Shown one piece after another: positions 52,313 to 62,784 of a stretch of DNA of 64,000 nt (the first letter of the stretch is position 1; each line of letters begins with the position of its first letter). The notes beneath the pieces were generated by a model. It had not been told where the DNA came from and ran no database searches. It saw nothing but the letters and a program-made list of their open reading frames with translations. Origin of the DNA: Rhizobium sp. 9140 (GTDB taxonomy: Bacteria; Pseudomonadota; Alphaproteobacteria; Rhizobiales; Rhizobiaceae); contig NZ_FJUR01000001.1 of the NCBI RefSeq assembly GCF_900067135.1, forward strand, positions 2,359,501-2,423,500. The letters run 5' to 3'. A program made the translations under genes and the position numbers.

Positions 52313-55300
52313 TTATCCCTTTGCTATGCCTGCAAGCTGCGTCATCAGCATCGCGGCACCGCCAAGCCGCTTCTCCGGCGTCGGGTAATCCCGCTGGAAG
52401 AAGATGCTTTGGTCCTGTCGTACCTTGGCGAGCGTTCCCTGCTTGGCGATATAGCCGACGAGGCCCGCCGGATTCGGGAAATCGCGATTGCGGAAATGCA
52501 CGACGACACCCTTCGGCCCGGCATCCAGCTTCTCGACATTGGCGGTCCGGCAGAGCGACTTGACGTAGACGATTTTCAGCAGGTGCTGAACCTCGATCGG
52601 CAACGGCCCGAACCGGTCGATCAACTCGGCGCCGAAGGCGTCGATATCGGCAAGCTCGGTGATTTCCCCGAGCCTGCGGTAGAGCATCAGACGGAGATGC
52701 AGGTCTGGCACATACTCGTCCGGGATCATCACCGGTGTACCCACTGAGATCTGCGGTGACCAGCCGCTGTCGGTCACCTCATCGTCGCCCTTCAGTTCCG
52801 CAACCGCTTCCTCCAGCATCTGCTGGTAGAGCTCGAAACCGACCTCTTTAATATGACCGGACTGTTCGTCGCCGAGCAGGTTCCCGGCGCCGCGAATGTC
52901 GAGGTCGTGGCTCGCCAGTTGGAAGCCCGCGCCGAGCGTATCGAGCGATTGCAGCACCTTGAGCCGCCGTTCGGCAGGACCCGTCAACGTCTTATTGACC
53001 GGCAGCGTGAACAGCGCGAACGCCCGCACCTTCGACCGGCCGACGCGGCCGCGCAACTGGTAGAGCTGCGCCAGTCCGAACATATCGGCCCGGTGCACGA
53101 TCAGCGTGTTGGCGCGGGGAACGTCGAGACCTGACTCCACGATCGTGGTCGATAGAAGCACATCGTACCGCCCCTCGTAGAAGGCATTCATGATGTCCTC
53201 AAGTTCGGTCGCCGGCATCTGCCCGTGGGCGACGGCGACCTTCAGTTCCGGCACGTCGGACTGGAGGAAGGCCTGCACGTCACCGAGATCGGCCAGCCGC
53301 GGACAGACGTAAAAACTCTGGCCGCCACGATAATGCTCGCGCATCAGCGTCTCGCGGATCACCAGCGCGTCGAAGGGCGAAATGAACGTGCGCACGGCCA
53401 TGCGATCGACCGGCGGCGTCGTGATCAGCGAAAGCTCCCGCACGCCGGTAAGGGCCAGTTGCAGTGTGCGCGGGATCGGCGTCGCCGAAAGCGTCAGCAC
53501 GTGAACGTCCGACTTCAGCTCCTTCAGCCGCTCCTTGTGCTTCACGCCGAAATGCTGCTCCTCATCGATGATAAGCAGGCCGAGATTGGCGAAGTTGATG
53601 GCGCTGCCGAGCAAGGCATGGGTGCCGACCACGATATCGGTCTTGCCCTCGGCAACCTCCTTCTTCGTCAGCGCCAGTTCCTTGGAGCCGACGAGGCGCG
53701 AGGCCTGCGCCAGCCGGATCGGCAGTCCCCGGAAACGTTCCGTGAAGGACTTGAAGTGCTGCCGTGCCAGAAGCGTCGTGGGAACGACGACCGCGACCTG
53801 CACGCCGTTCATCGCGGCGATGAAGGCGGCGCGCAGCGCGACCTCGGTCTTGCCGAAGCCGACGTCGCCGCAGACGAGCCGGTCCATCGGCCGGCCGGCG
53901 CCGAGATCGTCCCGCACGGCCTCGATCGAGGTCATCTGGTCCTCGGTCTCGTCATAGGGGAAGCGCGCGGCAAATTCGTCGTAGATCCCTTCCGGCGTCG
54001 TCAGCACGGGCGCGCGCCGCGTCAGTCGCTCGGCGGCGATGCGGATGAGGCCGCCGGCCATGTCCAGCAGCCGCTTCTTCAGCTTCGCCTTGCGCGCCTG
54101 CCACGCGACACCGCCCAGCTTGTCGAGAATGGCATCGCTGCCTTCCGAGCCGTAGCGAGAAAGGAGATCGATGTTTTCGACGGGCAGATAGAGCTTGGCA
54201 TCGTCGGCATAGACGAGCTCCAGGCAGGCATGCGGAGCCCCGGCGGCCTCGATGGTCCGAAGCCCGACGAAGCGTCCGATGCCGTGCTCGGCGTGAACAA
54301 CGATCGAGCCCTCGTCCAGCCCGGCCACCTCGGCGATGAAATCCGCCCCGCGCTTGCGGCGCTTGGAGCGGCGCACCATCCGGTCGCCGAGAATATCCTG
54401 CTCGCCGATGACGACGAGGTCGCCGCTCTCGAAGCCGCTTTCGAGGCTGAGGACGGCGGCGGCCGCCTCGCCCGGTTTCAGCTTGCCGACCTCACCGAAG
54501 GAGGCGACCGGCTTGATATTTCCGAGACCGTGCTCCGCCAGCACCTGGAGCAGCCGGTCGAGCGATCCTTCGGACCAGCCGGTGACCAGCACCTTGGCGC
54601 CCTTGGCGCGCTTGTCGGCAATGTATTTGACGGCCTGGTCGAACACATTGACGCGCTCGCCCTCCGGCGCGCTCTCATTGGCATTCTTAGCCCAGCGCAC
54701 CCCGAGGCGCGCATCGATGGTCACGACCTTGCGACCTTCGCCTTCCGGCTCGGAGAAGGGCGACAGGCGAATGGCGTTGCCGCTGGCAAGGGCTGCGGAA
54801 AACTGGTCCACTGTGAGATAAAGCTGCTCCGGCGGCACAGGTTTGTAGGGCGTGCCCTGAGATACCTGGTTTTTGCCCGTCGCTCCCGAGTCACGTCGCG
54901 CATCGTAGTAGTCGTGCACGAGCTTGGAGCGTTCGGCCGCGGCTTCCCGCACCACATGGTCCGTGACGATCCGGAAGCCCGGGAGATAGTCGAACACGCT
55001 GTCGAGCGTATCGTAGAACAGCGGCAGCCAGTGCTCCATGCCGGCATAGCGCCGGCCTTCGGAAACCGCCTGATAGAGCGCATCGTCGCGCGTGGTCGCG
55101 CCGAACAGTGCGAGATAGCGCGTGCGGAAATGGCTGATCGTCTCCGGCGTCAGCGACACCTCGCTCATCGGATTGAGGTCGAGCGATCGCGCCTGCCCCG
55201 TCGTGCGCTGGCTTGCGGGGTCGAAGGAGCGGATGCTCTCCAGCGTATCGCCGAAGAAGTCCAGTCGCACAGGCTCCGAGCTGCCGGGAACGAAGACATC

Positions 55301-55819
55301 GAGAATGCCCCCGCGCACGGCGTATTCGCCGACCTCGCGGACGGTCGCCACCCGCTCGAACCCGTTGCGAGACAAAAGTCCGGCCACATCGTCCATGCGG
55401 ATGTTCGCGCCCGGCCGGGCAGAGAAGGCAAGGCCCTCTATCACGTCCTTCGGCGCCATCTTCTGAAGCGCCGCATTCACGGTCACGAGCACGATGGCTG
55501 GATGCGGCTTGCGCGCATGCGCGATCAGCGCGCTCAGCGCGGAGAGGCGCCGGGCAGACACATCGGCGCTCGGCGAGACGCGGTCGTAGGGGAGACAATC
55601 CCAGCCCGGCAGCGTGAGAACCGGAATATCGGGCGCTGCAAAGCCGAGCATCTGCTCGATGTCGGCGAGGCGCTGCCCGTCGGACAGAATGTAGGCGACC
55701 GGCCCCTCCGCACGCGCAATCTCGGCAAGAAGCAGCGGCTCGACACCGGCTGGCACCGGGCCGATGGTGATCTCGCGCGCGACACCCGCGATCTTCTTCT
55801 TGTCAAATCCGGCTATCAT
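52313..55819 (-). CDS. mfd: Transcription-repair coupling factor
   Basis: The 1168-residue ATP-driven translocase removes stalled RNA polymerase and recruits UvrA. It has the UvrB-like N-terminus, an RNAP-interacting segment (HAEHGIGRFVGL), the Walker A region GDVGFGKTEVALRAAF and DEEQ box IIDEEQHFGVKHKE. Intact and of normal length. Its start overlaps the sdhE stop (ATGA). Confidence 0.97.
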   Translation of the reverse strand: MIAGFDKKKIAGVAREITIGPVPAGVEPLLLAEIARAEGPVAYILSDGQRLADIEQMLGFAAPDIPVLTLPGWDCLPYDRVSPSADVSARRLSALSALIAHARKPHPAIVLVTVNAALQKMAPKDVIEGLAFSARPGANIRMDDVAGLLSRNGFERVATVREVGEYAVRGGILDVFVPGSSEPVRLDFFGDTLESIRSFDPASQRTTGQARSLDLNPMSEVSLTPETISHFRTRYLALFGATTRDDALYQAVSEGRRYAGMEHWLPLFYDTLDSVFDYLPGFRIVTDHVVREAAAERSKLVHDYYDARRDSGATGKNQVSQGTPYKPVPPEQLYLTVDQFSAALASGNAIRLSPFSEPEGEGRKVVTIDARLGVRWAKNANESAPEGERVNVFDQAVKYIADKRAKGAKVLVTGWSEGSLDRLLQVLAEHGLGNIKPVASFGEVGKLKPGEAAAAVLSLESGFESGDLVVIGEQDILGDRMVRRSKRRKRGADFIAEVAGLDEGSIVVHAEHGIGRFVGLRTIEAAGAPHACLELVYADDAKLYLPVENIDLLSRYGSEGSDAILDKLGGVAWQARKAKLKKRLLDMAGGLIRIAAERLTRRAPVLTTPEGIYDEFAARFPYDETEDQMTSIEAVRDDLGAGRPMDRLVCGDVGFGKTEVALRAAFIAAMNGVQVAVVVPTTLLARQHFKSFTERFRGLPIRLAQASRLVGSKELALTKKEVAEGKTDIVVGTHALLGSAINFANLGLLIIDEEQHFGVKHKERLKELKSDVHVLTLSATPIPRTLQLALTGVRELSLITTPPVDRMAVRTFISPFDALVIRETLMREHYRGGQSFYVCPRLADLGDVQAFLQSDVPELKVAVAHGQMPATELEDIMNAFYEGRYDVLLSTTIVESGLDVPRANTLIVHRADMFGLAQLYQLRGRVGRSKVRAFALFTLPVNKTLTGPAERRLKVLQSLDTLGAGFQLASHDLDIRGAGNLLGDEQSGHIKEVGFELYQQMLEEAVAELKGDDEVTDSGWSPQISVGTPVMIPDEYVPDLHLRLMLYRRLGEITELADIDAFGAELIDRFGPLPIEVQHLLKIVYVKSLCRTANVEKLDAGPKGVVVHFRNRDFPNPAGLVGYIAKQGTLAKVRQDQSIFFQRDYPTPEKRLGGAAMLMTQLAGIAKG

Positions 55820-56136
55820 TCATGAGGTCCTGTGGCAGTCGGTCGCGTCTGCGGTTCGAAGTCCGGACGGTAGGCGGAGATGCGGGCGAAGAGCGGCGTG
55901 CGGAAATGATCCGGCAAATCGCGTTCGCCAAGGATCCATTTCACGAGGTCGTTGTCTTCCTCGGCCATGATGCGCTCAAGCTCGTCGAGATCGCCATCCG
56001 GCAGGTCGGCAAGCTCGTTATCGGCAAATTGCCCGAAGACGAGATCCATCTCGCGCAAGCCCCGATGCCACGCCCGGAAGAGGATCTTGCGGCGGCGCAG
56101 ATCGAGGTCGGCGCTGGTGCGGGTGATGCCTGTCAT
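55816..56136 (-). CDS. sdhE: Succinate dehydrogenase assembly factor SdhE
   Basis: The 106-residue protein has the family signature RRRKILFRAWHRGLREMDLV, including the RGxxE motif (R-G-L-R-E) needed to attach FAD to SdhA. The order recG (divergent) - sdhE - mfd is usual in Rhizobiales. Confidence 0.95.
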   Translation of the reverse strand: MTGITRTSADLDLRRRKILFRAWHRGLREMDLVFGQFADNELADLPDGDLDELERIMAEEDNDLVKWILGERDLPDHFRTPLFARISAYRPDFEPQTRPTATGPHE

Positions 56137-56291
56137 GGACTGTCCCTCTTGCGGCGTATGACCGGTGCCGTGACCGTCGTTCGGGACGAGCCGAAATTGA
56201 GCCTTGCTGCCACGGTCCCGCCGCTCCTATAAACGCTGCACAACGACTTGTCAGCCTTGCCAAAGTCCGTTTCGTCAAGTGAAGTTCCCCG

Positions 56292-58397
56292 ATGCGCCCT
56301 GCCCTTCTTGATCCGCTTTTCGCCTCGCTCGACACGCTGCCCGGCGTCGGCCCCAAAGTGGGCGAGTTTCTAGCCCGCCTGTTCGGTCGCGAGAGCATCG
56401 AGGATTGCCGCGTGGTGGACCTGCTCTTCCACGCGCCGCACTCCATCGTGGATCGCCGCCACCAACCGGGCGTGGAGAACGCGCTTGCCGGCGCCATCGT
56501 CACCATCAAGGGCCGGATCGATCGCCACCAGCCGCCGCCGCCCGGCCGCTCCTCCATGCCCTATCGTGTCTTCCTGCAGGACGATACCGGCGAGCTGGCG
56601 CTGACCTTCTTCAAGGTCAAGGGCAACTGGCTGGAGAAGCAGCTGCCGGTCGACGACATCGTCATCGTCTCGGGAAAGGTCGACTGGTTCAACGGTCGCG
56701 CCTCCATGGTCCATCCCGACCTGATGGTGCGGGAGGAGGACGCGGAGAACATGCCGCTGGTCGAGCCGGTCTATGGACTGACGGCAGGCCTCTCCCCGAA
56801 AACGCTGCGTCGCACCATCGAGGCGGCCCTGACGCGCATACCGAATTTCCCGGAATGGCTGGACGAGGCTCTTCTGGAGAAACAGGACTTTCTGACGGCC
56901 CGGGATGCCTTCATCGCCCTCCACGAACCGCGCGACGCGACGGATATCGATCCGCGCGCACCGGCGCGGCGACGGCTGGCCTATGACGAATTTCTGGCGG
57001 GGCAACTGTCCCTCTCGCTCGTCCGCCAGCGCCTGCGCACCGTGCCGGGAACGCCGGTCAAGGCGACCGGCGTGCTGAGCGGCCCCGTCATCTCGGCCCT
57101 GCCCTTCTCCCTGACCGGCAGCCAGACGGCAGCGGTCGCGGATATTCTCGCCGACATGGCCCGCGAGGAGCGCATGCTTCGGCTCCTTCAGGGCGACGTC
57201 GGCTCGGGCAAGACGGCCGTCGCGCTGATGGCGATGCTGGCTGCCATCGAGGCAGGCGGCCAAGCCGCGCTCATGGCGCCAACAGAAATTCTGGCCCGCC
57301 AGCACTTTACGACGCTCAGCCGGCTCGCCGGCCCCGCAGGCGTGAAGATCGACGTACTGACCGGCCGCACCAAGAGCCGCGAGCGCGACGCTGTGCTCGA
57401 ACGGCTGGCCTCCGGCGAAACCGATATCGTCATCGGCACCCACGCGCTTTTCCAGGACACGGTCTCCTACCATCGCCTGTTGCTGGCCGTGGTGGACGAG
57501 CAGCATCGCTTCGGCGTCCATCAGCGCTTGCGCCTGACGGCCAAGGGCGTGTCGCCGCACATGCTTGTGATGACGGCAACGCCGATCCCGCGCACGCTGG
57601 TGCTCGCCGCCTTCGGTGACATGGACGTGTCCAAGCTCACGGAGAAGCCGGCCGGCCGAAAGCCGATCCAGACGGTGACGTTGCCGACCGAGCGGCTGGA
57701 CGATATCGTCGAACGGCTGCGTGCGGCAATCGAGGAAGGCAAGAAGATCTACTGGATCTGCCCGCTTGTGGAAGAGTCGGAAGTCTCCGACCTCATGTCC
57801 GTCGACGAGCGCTTCCAGATCCTTGTCGCCCGCCTCGGCGCCGTCGCCGGCCTCATCCATGGCCGCATGGCCGGCCCGGATAAGGACGCCGCCATGCTGG
57901 CCTTCAAGAACGGCGAAACGCGCCTTCTCGTCGCCACTACTGTCGTGGAAGTCGGCGTAGATGTACCGGATGCGACGATCATGGTCATCGAACATGCCGA
58001 GCGTTTCGGCCTTGCCCAGCTTCACCAGCTTCGCGGCCGCGTCGGCCGTGGCGATCAGGCGTCGAGCTGCATCCTGCTCTACAAGGGTCCGCTTAGTCAG
58101 ACGGCCCATTCGCGCCTGTCGATCCTGCGCGACACGGAGGACGGCTTCGTGATCGCGGAGGAAGACCTGAAGCTTCGGGGCGAAGGTGAGTTGCTTGGCA
58201 CGCGTCAGTCCGGCACGCCGGGCTTCCGCATCGCAAGCCTCGAAGCCCATGCGGACCTTCTTGAGATCGCGCGCAAGGATGCAGCCTATGTGATCGAGCG
58301 CGATCCCGATCTCAGGACGCCGCGTGGCGAAGCCCTGCGAACGCTGCTCTATCTTCATCGCCGCGATGAGGCGATCCGGTTCCTGCGGGCCGGATGA
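56292..58397 (+). CDS. recG: ATP-dependent DNA helicase RecG
   Basis: The 701-residue helicase remodels stalled forks. It has the N-terminal wedge domain, Walker A LLQGDVGSGKTAVALM, VVDEQHRFGVHQR and the final GRVGRGDQ motif VI. It converges with the DUF502 gene 3 bases downstream. Confidence 0.97.
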   Translation: MRPALLDPLFASLDTLPGVGPKVGEFLARLFGRESIEDCRVVDLLFHAPHSIVDRRHQPGVENALAGAIVTIKGRIDRHQPPPPGRSSMPYRVFLQDDTGELALTFFKVKGNWLEKQLPVDDIVIVSGKVDWFNGRASMVHPDLMVREEDAENMPLVEPVYGLTAGLSPKTLRRTIEAALTRIPNFPEWLDEALLEKQDFLTARDAFIALHEPRDATDIDPRAPARRRLAYDEFLAGQLSLSLVRQRLRTVPGTPVKATGVLSGPVISALPFSLTGSQTAAVADILADMAREERMLRLLQGDVGSGKTAVALMAMLAAIEAGGQAALMAPTEILARQHFTTLSRLAGPAGVKIDVLTGRTKSRERDAVLERLASGETDIVIGTHALFQDTVSYHRLLLAVVDEQHRFGVHQRLRLTAKGVSPHMLVMTATPIPRTLVLAAFGDMDVSKLTEKPAGRKPIQTVTLPTERLDDIVERLRAAIEEGKKIYWICPLVEESEVSDLMSVDERFQILVARLGAVAGLIHGRMAGPDKDAAMLAFKNGETRLLVATTVVEVGVDVPDATIMVIEHAERFGLAQLHQLRGRVGRGDQASSCILLYKGPLSQTAHSRLSILRDTEDGFVIAEEDLKLRGEGELLGTRQSGTPGFRIASLEAHADLLEIARKDAAYVIERDPDLRTPRGEALRTLLYLHRRDEAIRFLRAG

Positions 58398-58400
58398 ACG

Positions 58401-59111
58401 TCAGGATTCGATGATAACCGGAGCGGCCTCGGCAGCCTTGCGGCCTTTGCGCGTCGTCGTCACAGGCCCGCCTTCCGGCGGCGTGACCAGCCCGACGGAA
58501 ATGACGATCTTCGCGGCATCCTCGGCGCTCATGTCGAGCGGTACGATCTTCTCGCGCTGCACGAAGACGAGAAATCCGGCCGTCGGCACCGGGGTCGGCG
58601 GCATGAAGCAGGCCACCATATCACGCCCCATCGCGTCGAACTTCGAGGCGATCTCGCCCTTGGCATCCGTGGCTATGAACACCAGCGACCAGAGCCCGGC
58701 GCTCGGATACTCGATCAGCGCCGCCTTGTTGAACGGCGTGCCCTGTTCCTTCAGCACCGTCTCGAAAATCTGCTTCAGGCTTTTGTAGAGACCACGTACG
58801 AGCGGCGTGCGGTTCAGCACCTGTTCTCCGAGGTTGACGACCGATCGCCCGATCAGGTTTTTGCCGAGAAAGCCGATGATGGTGATGACGATCAGCGCGA
58901 TCAGAAGACCGAAACCCGGCACGGCGAAATTCAGATAGCTGTCCGGGTTGTAGCGCGCGGGAATATAGGGCTTCACCCAGCTGTCGGCCCAGCGGACAAA
59001 GCTCCATGTCAGCCAGAGCGTGATGGCGATCGGCGCGCAGATCACCAGCCCCGCGAGAAAGTTGTTTCGCAGACGGGTGGCAAGGGAGATGCGCGTCGGA
59101 GCTTCGGTCAT
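58401..59111 (-). CDS. DUF502 family membrane protein
   Basis: The 236-residue protein has two membrane helices (LAGLVICAPIAITLWLTW and LLIALIVITIIGFL), then RTPLVRGLYKSLKQIFETV and MPPTPVPTAGFLVFV, the family motifs. Its function is unknown. ATG 59111 is chosen; the longer frame is unsupported. Confidence 0.9.
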   Translation of the reverse strand: MTEAPTRISLATRLRNNFLAGLVICAPIAITLWLTWSFVRWADSWVKPYIPARYNPDSYLNFAVPGFGLLIALIVITIIGFLGKNLIGRSVVNLGEQVLNRTPLVRGLYKSLKQIFETVLKEQGTPFNKAALIEYPSAGLWSLVFIATDAKGEIASKFDAMGRDMVACFMPPTPVPTAGFLVFVQREKIVPLDMSAEDAAKIVISVGLVTPPEGGPVTTTRKGRKAAEAAPVIIES

Positions 59112-59229
59112 GCTGATTCCATCGGCACTCGGTTCGCGGCCGCAAACGAATGATATGGCGTTGCCGTCGGGCGGACAATGGCAAAAGCTGCACTGCAACC
59201 GTGCATGCTGCAGCTGCGCGGCAATGCCG

Positions 59230-61056
59230 CTATTCGACCGTGACGGACTTTGCGAGATTTCTTGGCTGATCCACGTCCGTACCCATGAACACGGCGGTAT
59301 GATAGGCCAGAAGCTGGATCGGCAGCGAGAAGATCATCGGCGCGATCAGTTCGTCCACGTTCGGCAGCACGATCGTGCTCATGGTCTCCAACTTGGAAGC
59401 GGCCGCGCCCCGCTCATCGGTGATGAAGATGATCCGGCCGCCGCGGGCTGCGACCTCCTGCATGTTCGAAATGGTCTTCTCGAAAAACCGGTCGTGCGGC
59501 GCGATCACGATCACCGGCATGTTTTCGTCGATGAGGGCGATCGGCCCATGCTTCAGTTCGCCGGCGGCATAGCCTTCGGCATGGATGTAGGAAATCTCCT
59601 TCAGCTTCAGCGCGCCTTCCATGGCGAGTGGGAAACTGGTGCCACGGCCGAGATAGAGAACGTCTCGGCACTTGGAGAGCTCTCGCGCAAGGCTTTCCAT
59701 CTTAGGCTGAATGGCGTTCAGCACGCTCGCCATGATCCGCGGCATCTCGGCGAGATGCCGCACGAGAACGCGCTCTTCTTCAATGGAAATGGTGCCGCGC
59801 GCGCGCCCTGCCCCGACCGCAAGCGCCGCCAGCACGGCCAGCTGGCACGTGAAGGCCTTGGTGGAGGCGACGCCGATCTCAGGACCGGCGAGAATCGGGA
59901 AGATGGCATCCGACGAGCGGGCGATGGTCGATTCACTTGCGTTGACGACCGCGCCGATCGTCAGGCCGAGATCCTTGCAGTAGCGCAGCGACGCCAGCGT
60001 GTCCGCCGTCTCACCGGATTGGGAGATGAACAGCGCGGCAGCATCGGGCGAGAGGGGAATATCGCGGTAGCGGAACTCGGAAGCGACATCGATCTCCACC
60101 GGCAGCCGCGCATAGCGCTCGAACCAGTATTTGCCGATCAGCCCGGCAAGATAGGCCGTGCCGCAGGCCGAGATGGCAAGGCTCGGTATCCCGGCGAAAT
60201 CGATGGCTGAGGCAGCGGCGCTGACACGGTTTTCCGTGAAATCGACGTAGTGGCCGAGTGCATGCGAGATGACCTCGGGCTGCTCGTAGATCTCCTTTTC
60301 CATGAAGTGCCGGTGGTTGCCCTTGTCCACCATGTAGGCGGCGGCGATCGACACCTGTCGCGGACGCGTCACAGAGTTGCCGTCATGGTCGAGAATTTCG
60401 ACGCTATCCGCCGTCAGCACGGCCCAGTCGCCATCGTTCAGATAGGTGATCTCATTGGTAAAGGGCGCAAGCGCGATGGCGTCCGAGCCGAGAAACATCT
60501 CTTGCTCGCCGTAGCCGACCGCAAGCGGCGGACCGGAACGAGCTGCGAGGATCGTGCCCGGCATATCGGCGAACAGGACTGCCAGCGCGTAGGCACCGGT
60601 AACGGACCGCAGCATCGCCTGCATGGCTTGTCTTCCGTCGAGCCCGTCCCGCCGAAGCTTGGCAAGAAGCTGCGCGACGACCTCTGTGTCCGTCTGCGTC
60701 GAGAACGTCGCGCCGTCCGCGATCAGAGCGTCCTTGATCTCCGAGAAATTCTCGATGATCCCGTTGTGCACGACGGCGACACCATCGGTGAAATGCGGAT
60801 GGGCGTTGTTCTCCGTCGGTGCGCCATGCGTCGCCCAGCGCGTGTGCGCGATGCCGATCAGGCCAGGAAGCGGATCGCCGACGAGCTTCGTTTCAAGATT
60901 GAACAACTTGCCTTCGGCGCGCCGACGGTCCAGCTCGCCGTCATGGATCGTCGCCACACCGGCCGAATCATAGCCGCGATATTCGAGCCGCTTGAGGGCA
61001 TCGACCAGCCTCTCCGAAACGGGCCGTGCCCCGACGATGCCGACGATGCCGCACAT
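59230..61056 (-). CDS. glmS: Glucosamine-fructose-6-phosphate aminotransferase (isomerizing)
   Basis: The 608-residue enzyme makes glucosamine-6-phosphate for the cell wall. The N-terminal nucleophile C2 (MCGIVGIVG) starts the glutaminase domain; two SIS domains follow, with SQSGETADTLASL and the C-terminal PRNLAKSVTVE. It is downstream of glmU on the same strand. No glmS ribozyme was expected or seen. Confidence 0.97.
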   Translation of the reverse strand: MCGIVGIVGARPVSERLVDALKRLEYRGYDSAGVATIHDGELDRRRAEGKLFNLETKLVGDPLPGLIGIAHTRWATHGAPTENNAHPHFTDGVAVVHNGIIENFSEIKDALIADGATFSTQTDTEVVAQLLAKLRRDGLDGRQAMQAMLRSVTGAYALAVLFADMPGTILAARSGPPLAVGYGEQEMFLGSDAIALAPFTNEITYLNDGDWAVLTADSVEILDHDGNSVTRPRQVSIAAAYMVDKGNHRHFMEKEIYEQPEVISHALGHYVDFTENRVSAAASAIDFAGIPSLAISACGTAYLAGLIGKYWFERYARLPVEIDVASEFRYRDIPLSPDAAALFISQSGETADTLASLRYCKDLGLTIGAVVNASESTIARSSDAIFPILAGPEIGVASTKAFTCQLAVLAALAVGAGRARGTISIEEERVLVRHLAEMPRIMASVLNAIQPKMESLARELSKCRDVLYLGRGTSFPLAMEGALKLKEISYIHAEGYAAGELKHGPIALIDENMPVIVIAPHDRFFEKTISNMQEVAARGGRIIFITDERGAAASKLETMSTIVLPNVDELIAPMIFSLPIQLLAYHTAVFMGTDVDQPRNLAKSVTVE

Positions 61057-61184
61057 GAACTTCTCCGATATTTCGAGCCCAGACCTTGAGCCTCAAGCTG
61101 ACTACTGTTTTTTGCGCCGGGAGCAACCGGCATATCGTCACTTTCGGTATCAGCCGGTAACGCCGCCAGCCGCGGCCGGCCGGG

Positions 61185-62564
61185 TCAGGCCTTTCCGCTC
61201 TTGGCGGCCTTCTCGACCAAGTACCGCTCGCGCAGCAGCTTCGCGCGTCCGGGCTTCACCGTCTGCCGAGCCCGTCCAAACGCCGCTGCATCGGCCGGCA
61301 CGTCTTCGGTAATGACGCTGCCGGATGCGACCAGCGCGCCGTCACCGATGGAGACGGGTGCGACCAGCGAGGAATTCGAGCCGATGAAGGCCTGCGCGCC
61401 GATGCGTGTGACATGCTTGTTCACACCGTCATAGTTACAGGTGATGGTGCCGGCGCCGATATTGGTGCCCGCGCCCACGAAAGCGTCGCCGATATAGGTC
61501 AGATGGTTGATCTTGGCCCCCTCGCCGATCTCGGCCTTCTTGACCTCGCAGAAATTGCCGACCTTGGCATTCTCACCAAGATGGGCGCCCGGACGAAGCC
61601 GCGCATAGGGGCCGACGGTGGCGCCGGCCGAGACATGCGCGCCTTCCAGATGCGAGAACGCGTGGATGACGGCGTCGCGCTCCACGGTCACGCCGGGGCC
61701 GAACACGACATTCGGCTCGACCAGCACGTCCTGCGCGAGTTGCGTGTCGTAGGAGAGAAACACGGTTTCAGGAGCGATCATCGAAACGCCGGAGACCATC
61801 AGCGCATGGCGCCGCCGCGCCTGCCAGACGGCTTCGATGGCCGCCAGTTCCGCCCGATTGTTGCAGCCCATCAGCTCGGTCTCGGGCGCTTCGATGGCGA
61901 TTGTGCGGGCGCCGGCGGCGCGCGCGACTTCCACCACATCCGTCAGGTAATATTCGCCCTTGGCGTTCGCATTCCCGATCGCGTCGAGAAATTCGAGCGC
62001 CCGCGCGCCCTTCATGGCCATCAGCCCGCCATTGCAATAGGTGATCGCCCGCTCCGCCTCCGAGGCGTCTTTTTCCTCTCGGATCGCCAGCAAAGCATCG
62101 TTTTCGATGATGAGACGGCCATAGCCTGTCGGGCGGTCGGTGTGAAAGCCGATGACCACGACGTCGTCGCCGGCGGCCAGCCGCGCGCGCGCGGCCTTCA
62201 ACGGCTCGGCGGTGACGAGCGGCGTATCCCCGAAGACGACGATCACATCGTCATAACCGCGCAAGATCGCCGCGCGCGCTGCAAGCACGGCATGCCCGGT
62301 GCCCAGCCGCTCCGTCTGCAGGTGCGTCGTCAAAGCCAGATCGTCGCGGCGTGCGGCGGCTGCCACCGCCTCGGCGTCGCGCCCCACCACGAGAGCGGCC
62401 GCTTGAATGCCGGCCCCGGAAAGCGACTCCATCACATGCGCGATCATCGCCCGGCCCGCGACCGGATGCAGCACCTTCGACATCGAGGACTTCATCCGCG
62501 TGCTCTCGCCGGCGGCAAGGACCACGGCGAGGCAGGTACGGGCGTCGGTGATGGTGGTGCTCAT
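61185..62564 (-). CDS. glmU: Bifunctional UDP-GlcNAc pyrophosphorylase / GlcN-1-P acetyltransferase
   Basis: The 459-residue enzyme has the uridylyltransferase loop [22 protein letters not shown] near 16-37 and a C-terminal left-handed beta-helix of hexapeptide repeats ([17 protein letters not shown]). ATG 62564 is the proper start. It forms an operon with glmS, giving successive steps of UDP-GlcNAc synthesis. Confidence 0.97.
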   Translation of the reverse strand: MSTTITDARTCLAVVLAAGESTRMKSSMSKVLHPVAGRAMIAHVMESLSGAGIQAAALVVGRDAEAVAAAARRDDLALTTHLQTERLGTGHAVLAARAAILRGYDDVIVVFGDTPLVTAEPLKAARARLAAGDDVVVIGFHTDRPTGYGRLIIENDALLAIREEKDASEAERAITYCNGGLMAMKGARALEFLDAIGNANAKGEYYLTDVVEVARAAGARTIAIEAPETELMGCNNRAELAAIEAVWQARRRHALMVSGVSMIAPETVFLSYDTQLAQDVLVEPNVVFGPGVTVERDAVIHAFSHLEGAHVSAGATVGPYARLRPGAHLGENAKVGNFCEVKKAEIGEGAKINHLTYIGDAFVGAGTNIGAGTITCNYDGVNKHVTRIGAQAFIGSNSSLVAPVSIGDGALVASGSVITEDVPADAAAFGRARQTVKPGRAKLLRERYLVEKAAKSGKA

Positions 62565-62784
62565 GGCGTCTCTCCCTGTCTCGTCCGGCCGGGCCGCCAG
62601 ACGTTGCTTCAGCCTCATAGAGCAAAAGGGATGGATTTGCGAAGCAGATTTGAGGAGGAGCACGTTGGCGGCCCGGGTGACGAAGCCGTTCCGCAGCAGC
62701 CCTGCGAACCCGACGTTAACGCAATGAAAAGATCACAATGCGATAAGCAAGTCCGTTCGAAATTCAGCCGCTGTGAGGCGTTCC

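Noticed and set aside
53225-55825. 866-codon plus-strand frame opposite mfd
   Set aside because: It is the mirror of a complete, conserved mfd gene in GC-rich DNA.
61057-61184. Ribozyme or riboswitch between glmU and glmS
   Set aside because: The gap is 128 bases and shows no glmS ribozyme core, which is known from Gram-positive bacteria.
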